64,000 bases of DNA. Origin: Petaurus breviceps papuanus. Lineage: Eukaryota; Chordata; Mammalia; Diprotodontia; Petauridae. The notes below the pieces were generated by a model. It was not told the origin of the DNA, made no database searches, and worked only from the letters and a program-made list of their open reading frames with translations. This document shows positions 21,701 through 33,179 of this stretch, one piece after another. Where the stretch lies: positions 4,000,065-4,064,064 of the forward strand of contig JAMXIF010001194.1 in NCBI GenBank assembly GCA_028583685.1. The letters run 5' to 3'. Position 1 is the stretch's first letter; the number at the start of each line of letters is the position of its first letter. A program made the translations under genes and the position numbers.

Positions 21701-22634
21701 TAAAAATGCAATGCGATGTCTTTATGCTGTAAGAAATGATGAAGGGGATGGTTTCAGAGAAACCCGGAAAGACTTTTATGAACTGATACAGAATGAAATG
21801 AACAGAACCAGACGAACAACTGTACAGTGACACCAATATGGTAAAGACAAGCAACTCTGAAAGAATTAGGAACTCTGATCAGCATAATGATCAAGCACAA
21901 TTCCAGAAGATTCATGATGAAACATGCTGTCACCTCCAGATAGAGAGGTGAAGGACCAGGAGTGCAGAATGAATCATTTTTTTTTCTGGACATGGCCAAT
22001 ATAGAAATTTACTTTTCTTGACTCTGCATGTTTGTAATAGTGGTTTTGTTTTTCCTTCATTCTCAATTGGGGGAGGGATGAGGAGAGTTGGAAGGAGAGA
22101 AAGAGAATTTTTGCTGATTAAAAATAGATAAATTTTTAAAAGAAAGGAATAGAAGAGTCAAGTGGCTATGCCTGCCAAATAGGGTCTGAGCACAATGGCC
22201 TTTCTTATTGCATGACCATTCCAGCTGCTATCATTACTGACCCTCTCATCCCCTGTTCTGATTGATTTCCAATCACCTGGCACTTCCCTCATCCAGTGGC
22301 TATAAACCTCCCACTTCCAGCCCTGTGATTCATTCTGGTCCCACTGAGAAAAACCTTCCCTGCTACTACTCCTCATACTCTCATCTAAATCCATCTCAGC
22401 CCTACCTTGTCCTGCCTTTACCTAAGTGCTGCCCTCTTCCTCTGTTGTGCCATCTGGGATCCTAGTGCTATAATTAACAAACCTTCCTTCACTCTAAATT
22501 TCATCTCTCCATATTCATTCAGTCTTGTAGTTGTGGAAAACTGGTTTTCTCTGAAAGATTACCTCTTCCCTGGCCAAAAAGAGGACTCTGAAGGCTATTT
22601 ACTTTCTACTGACACTTCCAGTGGCAATCTTTAT

Positions 22635-22840
22635 CACTCATTATGGTACCGTGGAAAGACATTTGTATTTGGAGTCAGAAGACCTGGATTCAAATCCTAA
22701 CTCTGTTCCTTACAACATGCATGACCTTCAGCAGATCACTTAACCTCTATTGACTCCATTTTTCTCATTCGTAAAATGAGGGAGGTGAACTAGGTGACCT
22801 ATAAAGTTCCTTGCAGTTCTAAATCTATAATCTTTTCAGG
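22635..22840 (+). repeat. MIR3 copy inside L2
   Basis: 'tggagtcagaagacctggattc', 'tttctcattcgtaaaatgag', 'gaactaggtgacctataa'. Confidence 0.85.
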
Positions 22841-24104
22841 TATATTCCATCCATTTATATCATTTGGTCCAGATCTTGTGGTCACACAGTGGTCCTCAGC
22901 TCACTTTCCCTTCTTTCTCAAGTTCAATAATTGGCTCACAGTCTCCCTCTCCACCCCACCCGTCCCTGACTTAATCTTTGGTGATTTCATGTTGTCTCCT
23001 CAAACAACCTGAGCTCTCAGCTCAATAACCTTCTCAGCTCTATGACTTACAGCTTCATCATCTCAGCCACACACAGGGAGGGTCATTCTTCAGACCTCTC
23101 CATCACCTCTATGACATTGAATTTTGAAATTTCTCTCTTCGATCATAACCACCTATCCTTCTAACTGTCTCTGCCTCAAGCCTAAACCTTTATTTTGTTC
23201 TCAGTGTGACTTCTGTTATATCACCTGCTCTATTTTACCTTTCTCGCTTTCACAGTGTTGACTCAATAGACAAGTAGCTCAACTATGCACCATTGTCCTC
23301 TACCTTTGAACCCCTTGCTCCACTCTTCTTTGTTCACATCCTGCCAATGAACCCTGGGTTATTTCCACTATCCATCTTCTTAGTTTTGATTCAAAATCTG
23401 CCTACACACAACTGCAGGAAGTCAGGCAACTGTGTTGACTTGGTCCACTACAAACATATTTAATCTGATCTCACATCTACATAGTGATTCTTTCCTTTTT
23501 CCCTCTTTGACTGTCTATCATGTTTCCCACATCAGCTATGAGAAAGCAGCTCCCCTTTCCTCAAGCTTTCAATGTATTTTGCCCCCTACCTCCCCTCTCA
23601 GTAGATGAGAAATCAAGGTAATCCTTCCTGACTTTCTTTGTTTCTCCTACTGCTTACATCCAAGTCTCTCTATGTCTTCCCCAATTCTTCCCTTCTTTGT
23701 TCTAAACTCTGGAAAAGTTATTGGAGTCTTTTTCTTTGCCAAGGTCAACCAGTGTATTTTGTGCTCTCGATACCACCTTTTTCCATCTCCTTTGGGAGCT
23801 TATTCCCACCTACCAACCTCAATTTCTGCCTCTCCTTTTCTACTGGTACCTTTTCTATTGACTATAAGCATGCATAGGGCTCCCCAATCCTTAAAAAAAT
23901 CATCACTTGACACTGCCATGCCTTCAGACTATTATATTATATCTCTTCTCCCTTTCAAAACCAAACTCTTATATTTCTGCCTTCATTTCTTCACCTTCTT
24001 TTTACTTTTCAACTTCTCGTAAATCTGACCTCTGAACCCCAAACTTCACTGAAACTGTTCTCTCAAAGGTTACCAAAGATGAAAAGGTTGACTCCTGCCT
24101 CTAT

Positions 24105-24245
24105 TAGGTACACTATTTATTTGAATTTGAACAAATCATTTAACTTTTCTAACCCTTGGTTTCTTCATCTATAAATGGGCATAATAATAGTATCTAACTC
24201 ATAGGGATGTTCTTAGGCTTGAATAAGATGCTTGTAAAGCTCCTA
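24105..24245 (+). repeat. MIR copy inside L2
   Basis: 'cttcatctataaatgggcat', 'ctcatagggatgttc'. Confidence 0.75.
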
Positions 24246-25164
24246 TATCAATTTCAGCTTTATTATTATCATTAACATAATTATTATCTCATAACTGCCA
24301 AATCCTATAGCTTGTTCTGAAGGTTCATTTTCCTTGACCTCCCTGAAACTTTTAGCATAATCAACAATTCCTTCCACTTGAAGTTTGCATTTACTCAGTT
24401 CTCTTGTCCACTTTTTCTTGTTTTTATTTGCCAGTTCATAATCTATCTCTTGCCTCTTAAGTACGTGTGTTGCCTCTGTCCAGGGTCCCTGTCTGTCATA
24501 CACTCTCTCTTAGTGATCTCATCACATCCCTTGATTCAATTATGATCTCCATGCAGATGACTTCAATGTCTATATATCTAGCCATAAACCTCTCTCTTGA
24601 AGTCCAGACCCACATCCCCAGTTGACTACCAGACTTGCGTCTTGTTGACATTTTGAACTCATTATATTAAAAATAAAACCTATTATCTTGTCCCCCATAC
24701 CAGTCCCTTCCAAATATTTCTATTTCTGTTGAGAGTACTACCATCCTTTCTGTCACTTGGGCTCACAATCTCAGTGTTATCTCTGAATCTTTCCTCTTTC
24801 TCACTTTGATATCCAAGCAATAGCCAAGTTCTGTTAATGACATCTCCACAGCATTGTTTACATTTGTCCTCTTCTCACATAACCACCAGGTCTTTATCAC
24901 CTCTCTTCTGGATTATTTAGCAGCCTCTTAATTGGTCTCTCTGCTTCTAATATTTTTTCTCTTCAGTTCATTCAGATCTTCCTAAGGCACAGATCTGATG
25001 GCATTTCCCTTGCTCAGAAACCTTCAGTGGGTCCTTATTTTATCTCCAGGAAAAAATAGATACTTTTCAAGCTGTCATTCAAGTCTCTACTTGAATCTGG
25101 CTCCAACCTACCTTTCTACCTTTATTTCACATTATTCCCAATCACATAATGTGTATATGCAATG

Positions 25165-25330
25165 GGGCTACAATATGAATTTAATTTTACAGAAGAAGAC
25201 TTTGGGGCCCAGAGTGGAGAATTTCCTTGCCCAAGATTACACAAAGGAGTCAGCCGCAGAACTGTTACTCAAACCCATGTCTCCCTTATAAGGGCTTCCA
25301 GGATGCTACTTTATTACCCTCTGTCCTTGC
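25165..25330 (-). repeat. MIR copy
   Basis: 'tacagaagaagactttgggg', 'ttgcccaagattacacaaa'. Confidence 0.75.
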
Positions 25331-25679
25331 CCTCCAATCCTGGGCTATTCTAGGAATGTGCTGACCTCATTCTTGTTTTGAAACTGAGAGGCTTGTTAGG
25401 GCTGAGATGACTCTGGTCCCTTCTTTTCATATTTCCTGGGAAGAAAAGTCAAAACAGCATCATCAATAGCCTCTGTGTTTCCCATCTCTGAGTCTGCCAG
25501 TCCAATTTTCTTGGATAGTTCAGAGGTTCCAAGTAGCATTTGGGATTCAGTCCCCTTCTTTTAAATCGTTCCTAAATTTTCCTGCAGTTACTTCCCTTTC
25601 CACTGAGCTGAGCAACTTCTTTTCTTCAACACCAGTTTATGGCCCTACTTTGAATTCCTTATTCTCTGTTGAAGATCAA

Positions 25680-25890
25680 TAAGATCATAATATTTAGAGC
25701 TGGAAAAGGGGACTTTAAAGATGATCCAGTATAACTTCATTTAATAGGTAAGGCCTGTGTGGTTCAAAGAAGGAAAATAAGTCAGATAAGGTCACATAGC
25801 TAGTTAGTAAGCCCAAATTTGAGCCAAGGTCCACTAATTGCAAATAATATGAGAGGATTAGACTAGTTGATCTCCAAGGTTTCTGCCAAC
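25680..25890. repeat. MIR3 (minus) with a plus MIR3 tail
   Basis: 'tatttagagctggaaaaggg' and 'aaggtcacatagctagttag' are the reverse copy; 25845-25890 is a plus-strand tail 'gaggattagactagttgatc'. Confidence 0.7.
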
Positions 25891-25914
25891 TCTTTTTTTT
25901 TTTTAAAAGGATTT

Positions 25915-26135
25915 AGTCATTTCTACATATCCCTGGAAGCTGAGTTCAGAGTAGAGCCTCAGTGAATATTTGTTGGCTATCTAAGATTAATTTGAGTTCT
26001 CTGTGGTTCTTCCTAGACTAGAAGTACTGGGTTTCCATTGGGTTTTTAGATCCTACCACGTCCTAATGAGGGAGCTACATTGCCTAATGCACTGAGCTTG
26101 AATGATGGGACCTTGCTTTGACTTACTCAATAATG
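25915..26135. repeat. Unclassified dispersed repeat, copy 1
   Basis: Shares an ordered series with 45180-45410: 'cagtgaat(a/g)tttg', 'catggttcttcctgg'-like block, 'gccacactct'. It is an old family I cannot name. Confidence 0.6.
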
Positions 26136-26136
26136 G

Positions 26137-26388
26137 ATGCCACACTCTAGTGAGATTCTTAATGATGTTCGAAAAACTGAAAAACAGAAGCTACCAAAGG
26201 AAGAATTACTAGGAAAATTGGAAATGTTTTTGGCAGAAATCAGGTCTAGACCAGCATTTTGTACTGTATACCATAATGAGGTTTCAGTGGGTACTAGCCT
26301 TAAATATATTGTACCATTAAAAAAACTAGAGAATGGAACAAGGCACTTTTTACAACTATTACTAGGGAGGGAATTATTAACCAAATGA
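26137..26388 (+). other. Open reading frame of unknown status, 83 codons
   Basis: An uninterrupted frame beginning MPHSSEILNDVRK and containing an amphipathic Lys/Glu-rich part (KQKLPKEELLGKLEMFLAEI). Its composition looks more protein-like than the low-complexity frames elsewhere, but I recognise no family. There is no splice or promoter context, and the last ten or so codons run into L1-like DNA. It may be a fragment of a retrocopy or an unfamiliar LINE domain. Confidence 0.2.
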
Positions 26389-26480
26389 GGGAGAGTTGTC
26401 GTAAAAGATAAAAAAAGTGATCATTTTGATTATATGAAATTCAAAAACTTTTGTATAAACAAAGTCATTGCAGGAAAAAG
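26350..26480 (+). mobile_element. L1 ORF2 C-terminal fragment
   Basis: 'ttttgattatatgaaattca' and 'ttttgtataaacaaag' match the same L1 block seen at about 40450-40490. Confidence 0.7.
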
Positions 26481-26829
26481 AAGAAATTATCTGTTTCCCC
26501 ACACGATATTCTCTTCTACTTTCCTTCTTTTTGTTTCTTGTCCCTTCTATAAAAAGAAGAAGGTGCTGAGAGAGGAATGAGTTTAGCACCAGTGCTCTAC
26601 TTTTGATGCAGTCTGCTTCTGCTCCTCTGCCCCCTTCCCTTTTCTTACCCAGACCCCAATAAGAGGTTCTTGTCCTTTCTTTTCTTTTAAGCCCCTTTTG
26701 TAAATCTACTCTTCTTAGAGTTTATTTTGCTTAGACTTATTCCTCCCTTAAACTACGCTTCCTCTTATTCTCCCCTTCTTCCTTCTCATCTTTCCCTCCT
26801 TTTTCTTAATTTTGTGATTGATTGTTGGT

Positions 26830-28545
26830 TGTTTTTTTCTTAATTCAGTTTTACTTTCTAAATTCTTTCCATCCCTTCTCCCCTCCTCCAGTCATTGAGA
26901 AGGCTAGAGAAACAAAACCCATTACAAATATATATAGTCATGCAAAACAAATTTCTACATTAGGAGGGAGGGAGGGAGAGAGAGACAGAGACAGAGAGAA
27001 GGAGGAAGAGGAGGAGGAGGAGAAAGAGAAGGAAAAGGAGAAGAAGGAGAAGGAGAAGAAGAAGAGCTTTGATTCTCCACTCTGAGTCCATTGCTTCTCT
27101 ATCTGGAGATGAGATAGCATGTTTCATCATGAGTCCTTGGAATTATGATTGGTCATTGTGTTGATCAGAATCAACAAGTTTTTCAGAGTTGATTATTGCT
27201 TTTACTGCATATTGCAGTTACTGCATAAATTATTCTCCTAGTTCTGCTTACTTCACTTTGTATCAATTCATAGAAATCTTCCCAGATTTTTTTGAAACCA
27301 TCATCTTCATTATTTTTTTATAATACAGTGGTATTCCATTGCATTCTTATAGCATAACTTGTTCCCCAGTTGATGGACATTCTCTTAGTTTCCAAATTTT
27401 TGCCACTACAAAAAGAGTAGCTATAAATATTTTTGTACCTATAGGTCCTTTTCTTCTTTCTTTGGGAGTATAGATCTAGTAGTGGTATCACTGGGTCAAA
27501 GGGTAAACACAATTTAATAGCATTTTGGGTATAGTTTTAAATTGCTTTCCCAAATGGTTGAATTAGTTTATAACTAGCGCAACAATGCATTAGTGTACTT
27601 ATTTTCCCATATCCCCTCTGGCATTTGTAATTTTCCTTTTTTTTGGTCAATATTTCAATCTGATGGATGTGAGGTAGTGTATCAGAGATATTTTAATTTG
27701 TGCTTCTCCAATTATTAGTAATTAGGAGCATTTTTTCATATAGCTATTGATAATTTTGATTTCTTCCTCTGAAAACTGTATATTGATATCCTTTGACCAT
27801 TTGTCATTTGGGCAATAGCTTTTATTCTTCTAAGCTTAACTTAATTTCATATATATTTTAAGAATAAGATCTTTATGGGAGAAACTTGCTGAAAATATTC
27901 TCCAATTTCCTGCTTGTCTTCTAATTTTTGCTGCACTGATTTTGGTTTGCAAAAACTTTATAATTTTATGTATCAAAATGATCCATTTGACTTCTTATGA
28001 ACTTCTCTATCTCTTGTTTGGTCATGAACTCTTTCCTTATCCATATATTTGACAGGTAATTTCTTCCTTGCTCCGCTAATTTGCTTATGGTATCACCCTT
28101 TACATCTAAAGCATGTACCCATTTTGAATTTATCTTGGTATATGGTGTGAGACGTTGGTCTATGCCTAGTTTCTGTCAGACTGCTTTCCAGTTTTCCCAA
28201 CAGTTCTTGTCAAATAGTGAATTCTTGTCACATTAACTGGGATCTTTGGGTTTATCAAATACTACGTTACTGTACTCATTTGCTTCTGTATATTGTGTAC
28301 CTAATCTGTTCCACTGATAAACTACTCAATTCCTTAACCAGTAACAAATTGTTTTGATGACTACAGCTTTGTAGTATAGTTTGAGATTGGGGACTGCTAG
28401 GCCATCTTCCTTCCCATTTCCCCCCCCTTGATTCCATTGATTTTCTTGACCTTTTGTTTCTCCAGATGAATTTTGTCATAATTTTTCTCCCTTTTCCCTG
28501 TTGAGTGAGATGTATTTTTGCATCTAATTCTCTGTTCATACACAT
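26830..28545 (-). mobile_element. L1 3' UTR and ORF2 C-terminal part
   Basis: Reverse L1 3' UTR ('acaaaacccattacaaatat', 'gcatgtttcatcatgagtcc'), then ORF2 C-terminal region up to 28545. Its translation includes the L1 phrase KFIWRNKR. A GA-rich expansion at 26960-27065 interrupts the UTR. Stops and indels are plentiful. Confidence 0.85.
26960..27065. repeat. (GGAGA)n purine microsatellite in L1
   Basis: About 105 bp of A/G only, at the place where L1 3' UTRs carry a purine-rich tract. It explains the Glu/Lys- and Ser-rich open frames here. Confidence 0.9.
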
Positions 28546-28546
28546 A

Positions 28547-28559
28547 CACACACAGAGTA

Positions 28560-28618
<59 letters not shown>

Positions 28619-28622
28619 GTAT
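28547..28622. repeat. (TG)n(TA)n microsatellite
   Basis: Alternating 'tgtgtgtg' then 'tatatata', separating the L1 ORF2 piece from the ORF1 piece. Confidence 0.95.
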
Positions 28623-28629
28623 ATATTTC

Positions 28630-29641
28630 TTCTCTCCTTTCACCAGTTTAGATTTTAAAAGGTTCAAGTGTCTTCCTTCATTCAAGTGTCGTTCCTTCAT
28701 TCTTTTTCTATAGTGTTTGGCTTGCATACTCCAATTATATGAGATAATTTCCTCCATCTTTTCTCTTCCTCTCCCCATCAATGTATTCCTTTCTTTCTCC
28801 CTTAATCTTCTTTCAAGATCACTGAAAAATAACAAAATCCTTCTCTCTTCCTCTGTCTTTTTAATAGGGTCCCGAAGGAACACATTTCATCTCCCTATAT
28901 TAGAATGTAATTTGTTCATCCTTTTAAAGTCCCTTATGTTCCCTCATATTTATCTTTTTATGTTTCTTTGGACATGTAGTTTATATTTTAAAATTTCTAT
29001 GCAGCTTTATTCTTTTCATTGGGAGTGCTTGAAAGTCCTTTATTTCATTAAAGATTCATTTTCCCCCTTGTAGAATTACACTCATTTTTTGCTAAGTAAG
29101 TCATATTTCATATGACTTCGCAGTAAGATTATATCTTTGCCTTCTGGTACATGATATTCTAAGCTTTCTGCTCTTTTATAATGATGGCTGCTGAATCTTA
29201 TGTAATTCTGACTGTGCCCCTCCATACTTAAATTTCTTTCTGGCTGCTTGCACTATTTTTCCCTTGACTTGGAAGCTCTGAATTTTGGCTATAATGTTCT
29301 TGTCAATTTTTATTTTGGGTTTTTTTTCAGGAATTTAACAGTTAATTCTTTCTGTTTTCACTTTGCCTGCTGGTTCTAAGAGATATGAACAGTTTTCTAT
29401 TATGATTTTTTGAAATGTGATGTCTGGGCTTTTTTTTTGCTTTCCATTTTGTCAGTGTTATCAGGTAGTCCAAAAATTTAAATTATCTCTCCACAATCTG
29501 TTTTCCAGATTAGTTATTTTTTTATATGAGTTATCTTACATTTTCCCTCCTTTCTTCCTTCCTTCCTTCCCTCTCTCCCTCCTTCCTTCCTTCCTTCCCT
29601 CTCTCCCTCCCTCCCTCCTTTCTTTCCTTCCTCCCTCCCTC

Positions 29642-29688
<47 letters not shown>

Positions 29689-29698
29689 NNNNNNNNNN

Positions 29699-29747
<49 letters not shown>

Positions 29748-29965
29748 TTTCTTCCTTTCTTTCTTTTTCATTTTTTTGACTTTGTTTTACTATATGTTGT
29801 CTCTTGGAGTCATTGACTTCTATTTAGTCCATTCTAATTTTTCAAGGAATCTGTGGCTTGGGTAAGACTTTATACTTATGCCAGGCTACTAATTCTCTTT
29901 CCAATTCTTTCTTCTATAATTCAATTCTTTTCCAATTTCCTCTTCTAGTGCTCTCATTATATTTG
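28630..29965 (-). mobile_element. L1/HAL1 ORF1 region
   Basis: Reverse complement of the same ORF1 as at 17960-18900: 'ggctgcttgcactatttttc' equals '...caagcagcc', 'gatgtctgggctttttt', 'ggtagtccaaaaatttaaat', 'tcctcttctagtgctctc'. A (CTTT)n tract is embedded. Confidence 0.8.
29550..29765. repeat. (CCTT)n/(CTTT)n tract with assembly gap
   Basis: Long pyrimidine repeat containing 10 unresolved bases at 29689-29698. The true array length is therefore unknown. Confidence 0.97.
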
Positions 29966-29969
29966 TAAC

Positions 29970-30870
29970 AGTGACTATTCTGGCCTCCACCAGGTATGTT
30001 ACATTTCACCCTTCCTCCATGATGCTCTGGCACCCTTAAGGAGGTTCTTGGATGTCTAGACTCTCTGCCACTGACTTCAGCTCCCATCAGCTCAGCCCCC
30101 ATCAATGGTGTGCCTCAATTGTAGGAAGTCTTCTTCACCTCACTTCCATTAACCACTTGACAAACCACTTAGCTTTTAACTACTTGGTTTTTATAAAGAA
30201 ATATTTACTTGAAAGGCATAGCAAGAATAACTATACAAACATTTCCTCAATGTCACTTCAGTCTCTGGGGAGGAGAAGAGGTTCATGACTTATTTTAGTT
30301 CCTATATTGCACAATCCTAAATTCTAAATCCAAAGACCCACCTTGAGTTCAAATCTTGGGCACCTTGGCTTCTCAGGGCTTCCCTGTTGGAACTGGCTGA
30401 CTGTACTTCCAATGTGGATACTGGCTTCAAGATCACCATGGTTCAATTTCAGCTCCAGTAGGGATTCCACTGCATGCACCTAGAACTGAAAGGACAAAGG
30501 AAACATATAAAAAAAAACCCAAACTCATTTCTAAAAGCCATTGGGCTTAAAAAGGAAGAGGGAGCAAAGTTTCCCTTCCTTCTTCACCAGTTTAGTTAAT
30601 GGCATCCATGCTATGAATGAACTGAGGTCTTCACCTCTTGAGAGACCTTGGGAAAGAGCAAGAGAGTGTGCCAGTCTGACAGTTTTAAAACATGAAACCT
30701 ATTCCAGCTACTCAGCAGATTGAAAATGCTTTTCCCACCCATGTGATAGGGGAACACAGAATGTCTTCCGCCAGAAGCTGGTCCCTCCATCTTAAGTGTT
30801 CTTGGCATGACTGAAGCCCCAGTTATAAAATCATTCTTAAAACTCTTTTAAAAAGACTCTTTCTTTATCT
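29970..30870. other. Unclassified insertion within L1 5' region
   Basis: About 0.9 kb separates ORF1 start sequence (ends about 29965) from L1 sequence resuming at about 30875, so something was inserted here. I see no clear termini. It could be an LTR or other element. Confidence 0.4.
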
Positions 30871-30874
30871 CTCT

Positions 30875-31490
30875 CTGGAGTTCCAGCTAAATTTGTCCCC
30901 AAGCTGAATTTTTCTTTGACACTTTACTTGTAGATGTTTTAGAATAATTATCTCTTCTGGATTTGTATTTCGAGCACTCCTGTCATCAAAATAGGTCTTT
31001 ATAATAGGATTTATCTTTTGTTTGCTCATTCCTCCAGCTTTACCTCCCAATTCAAGAGTCGAGCAAACTTGTGGAGGGAATGGCTGGGCTGTTCTTGGTC
31101 CTGATTTCTATCCTCGTGGGTTGTCCTGCTGCTTTCTCAGGGCATTTAATCTTGTTTTATTCTAAGATCTCAAGGATAGCTCAGGCCGGATGCCTGTAAA
31201 CTTTCTGTGCACACAAAGCAATGTGATCCAGGGTGAAGTCTGAGCACTGCCCTCCTGGTCTAAGCTCTGCAAATTCTTGGCCTGAGTTTGGGTCTGAGAA
31301 ACATTACTATGGACTCGCTCCTGGTTATAGTTCTGGTAGACTGCTGCAGGACTCAGCCACTGTCAGCTGGTTAGAAAGAACTGCAGGCTGAGAGTGACAG
31401 AACTGCAGAACTGGGCATCCCACTTTGTTACTCTGTTGCAAGATTCAAATTGGGCTGTGCCTCCTTGCGATACAGACAATAGGGAAATGA
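30875..31490 (-). mobile_element. L1/HAL1 ORF1 start and 5' UTR
   Basis: Matches the reverse of 17590-18080: 'tacttgtagatgttttag', 'ttttgtttgctcattcctcc', and 'gcagttctgtcactct' in the complement. The 5' UTR is truncated. Confidence 0.75.
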
Positions 31491-31539
31491 TACAACTGTG
31501 TACCCGAATTCGGAACACGTCTAACATGGCAGCTGAAAC

Positions 31540-31805
31540 TCAAGATGTCTAAAAGCCCTCTTCCACCAACCCACCCTGTTCTGAGCTTCAGTATTACAGC
31601 TGGAGGCAGCATCATCTTTCCAGTCTCAGGTTCACAAGCTCAGTGTCATTCCATTGCTCTCTGTTGCTCACTCATATATCCAATAGTTGCCAAATCTTTC
31701 TCTGCAATATCTCTTATGTTCCATTCCGTTTTCTACATCCACACAACTACTACCCCAGTTCTGACTCTTATCTCCTCTTGCCTCTACATTTATAATAGCT
31801 TAAAA
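31540..31805 (+). repeat. L2 fragment
   Basis: 'catatatccaatagttgcca', 'ttctgactcttatctcctct'. Confidence 0.65.
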
Positions 31806-31887
31806 CTTTTTTATTATTGATATCTTTTGTTTTTATATCACTTAAATTTCCCTCTGTGTGGCTACTCTTCCACAGAGTCATTCTATA

Positions 31888-32195
31888 TAATAAAGAATTT
31901 TTTTTTTAAAAAGAGGAAGAGGGGAAAAAATCAGCAAAACCAATCAATACATCAAAAAATTTTGAAACTATATCTAATGTTCCACATTTATGTGTGGAAC
32001 ACTAACATGTACTTCCCACCTCTGCAAAGACGTGGGAGAAGGTGTCTTTTTGTATTTCTTCTTTGAGAGTATGCTTGCACTTTATAATTTTATAACATTC
32101 ACTTTTGATTATTCCATGGTCATTGTTCATTCCATTTACATTGCTGTAATCATTGTGTATATTATTTTCTTGGGTCTGACTACTTCATTTAAAAA
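31888..32195 (-). mobile_element. L1 3' end fragment
   Basis: Starts with a T run and ends in 'cttgggtctgactacttcat', an L1 3' block on the reverse strand. Confidence 0.55.
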
Positions 32196-32199
32196 ATTA

Positions 32200-33175
32200 A
32201 TACTAATTCTATATTTTTTCAATTAATAAGCTTTTAGTTTCTCTCGATCCCTCCTACTCTCGCCTCCCACTGGAGAAAAAAAGAAAAATCTGGTAACATA
32301 TATGCATAATCAAGCAAAAAATAATTCCCCACATTGGCCATGAGCAAAAATTTATTTCGTTTGGGATCTTGAGACCATGGACTGTCAGTCAGGAAGTGAG
32401 TAGCATGCATTATTTTTGGCCCTGTTTACTTCATTTTGTATCAGTTCATGTAAGCTGTTCCTTGTTTCTCTGAATTCTTCGTATTTATCCTTTCTTATAG
32501 CACAATAATATTCTATTACATTCACATACTTTGGTTTACCCATTGTTTAAGTTTATTGCTAACACACACACAAAATATTGCTATATATAAACACTTTGTT
32601 GTATATGGGTCTTTCTTTTTATCCTTGGGCTGTATGCCTAGCAGTAGAATCTCTGGGTCAAGGGTATGGACATTTTAGTGACTTTATTTGAATAATACAA
32701 AATTACTTTCCAAAATGGTTGTACTAATTCACAACTCCACCAACAATGCATTAGTGTACCTATCTTTCCATAACCCTTCTGCCATTGATTATTTCTGTCT
32801 TCCAATTTGCTGGGTATGAGGTAAAACTTCAGGGTTGTTTTAATGTACACGTTTCTCATTGTTAGACATTTGGAACAAATATGGTTTTAATAGTTTGTAT
32901 TTCTTTTGAGAACTGTTTGTTCATATCCATGGAACACTTACCTATTGGGGAATGGCTTGTGGATTAATATATTTCTGTTAGTGGTATATATATTTTGCAT
33001 ACCAAATCCTTATCTGAAAAACCTAATACAAAGATTTTTCCCCCAGTTGACTTTCCCTTCTTATCCTATATACACCAATTTTGTTTGTGCAAACATTTTT
33101 CAATCTCATGTGGTCAAAATTATCTATTTTATAATAAGGCCTCTATCTCCTATTTGGTTAAGAACACATCTTGAA
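32200..33175 (-). mobile_element. L1 3' part, 5'-truncated
   Basis: Reverse L1: 'acttcattttgtatcagttc', 'tcacaactccaccaacaatgcattag', 'cctattggggaatggcttg', 'gtggtcaaaattatctattt'. Decayed. Confidence 0.85.
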
Positions 33176-33179
33176 GGGA

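Larger units (their letters stand above)
17105..22141 (+). mobile_element. Full-length HAL1-like (ORF1-only L1) LINE, nested
   Basis: Perfect 13-bp target duplications GAAAGGAATAGAA flank it at 17092-17104 and 22142-22154. Order: L1-type 5' UTR (17105 to about 17950), ORF1 region (about 17960-18900; it matches my memory of marsupial L1 ORF1, e.g. 'gagccacagtcaggatc' and 'agagcttggaata'), an inter-ORF spacer, then the L1 3' end ('gtaagaaatgatgaagggg', 'agaaacccggaaagac') with an A-rich tail. No endonuclease or reverse transcriptase region is present. Removing the inserts (19021-20439 plus one target copy, 20683-20970 plus one copy, about 21245-21700) leaves about 2.8 kb, close to known HAL1 length. 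ORF1 is decayed by stops and indels. Confidence 0.85.
22175..25160 (+). repeat. Long decayed L2 LINE
   Basis: Nearly 3 kb in ORF order: 'ttctggtcccactgagaaa' region, then 'ctaaactctggaaaagttattgg', 'cttcactgaaactgttctc' (RT region), 'cattttccttgacctcc', 'gatgacttcaatgtctat', 'ccaagcaatagccaagttctg', 'cttccctgctcagaaacctt'-type block near 25000, 'gaatctggctccaacctacc'. Coding potential is lost. MIR3 and MIR copies interrupt it. Confidence 0.75.

Noticed and set aside
26822-29816. Glu/Lys-rich and Phe/Ser/Leu-rich open frames
   Set aside because: They come from purine and CTTT microsatellites within decayed L1, one spanning an N gap.
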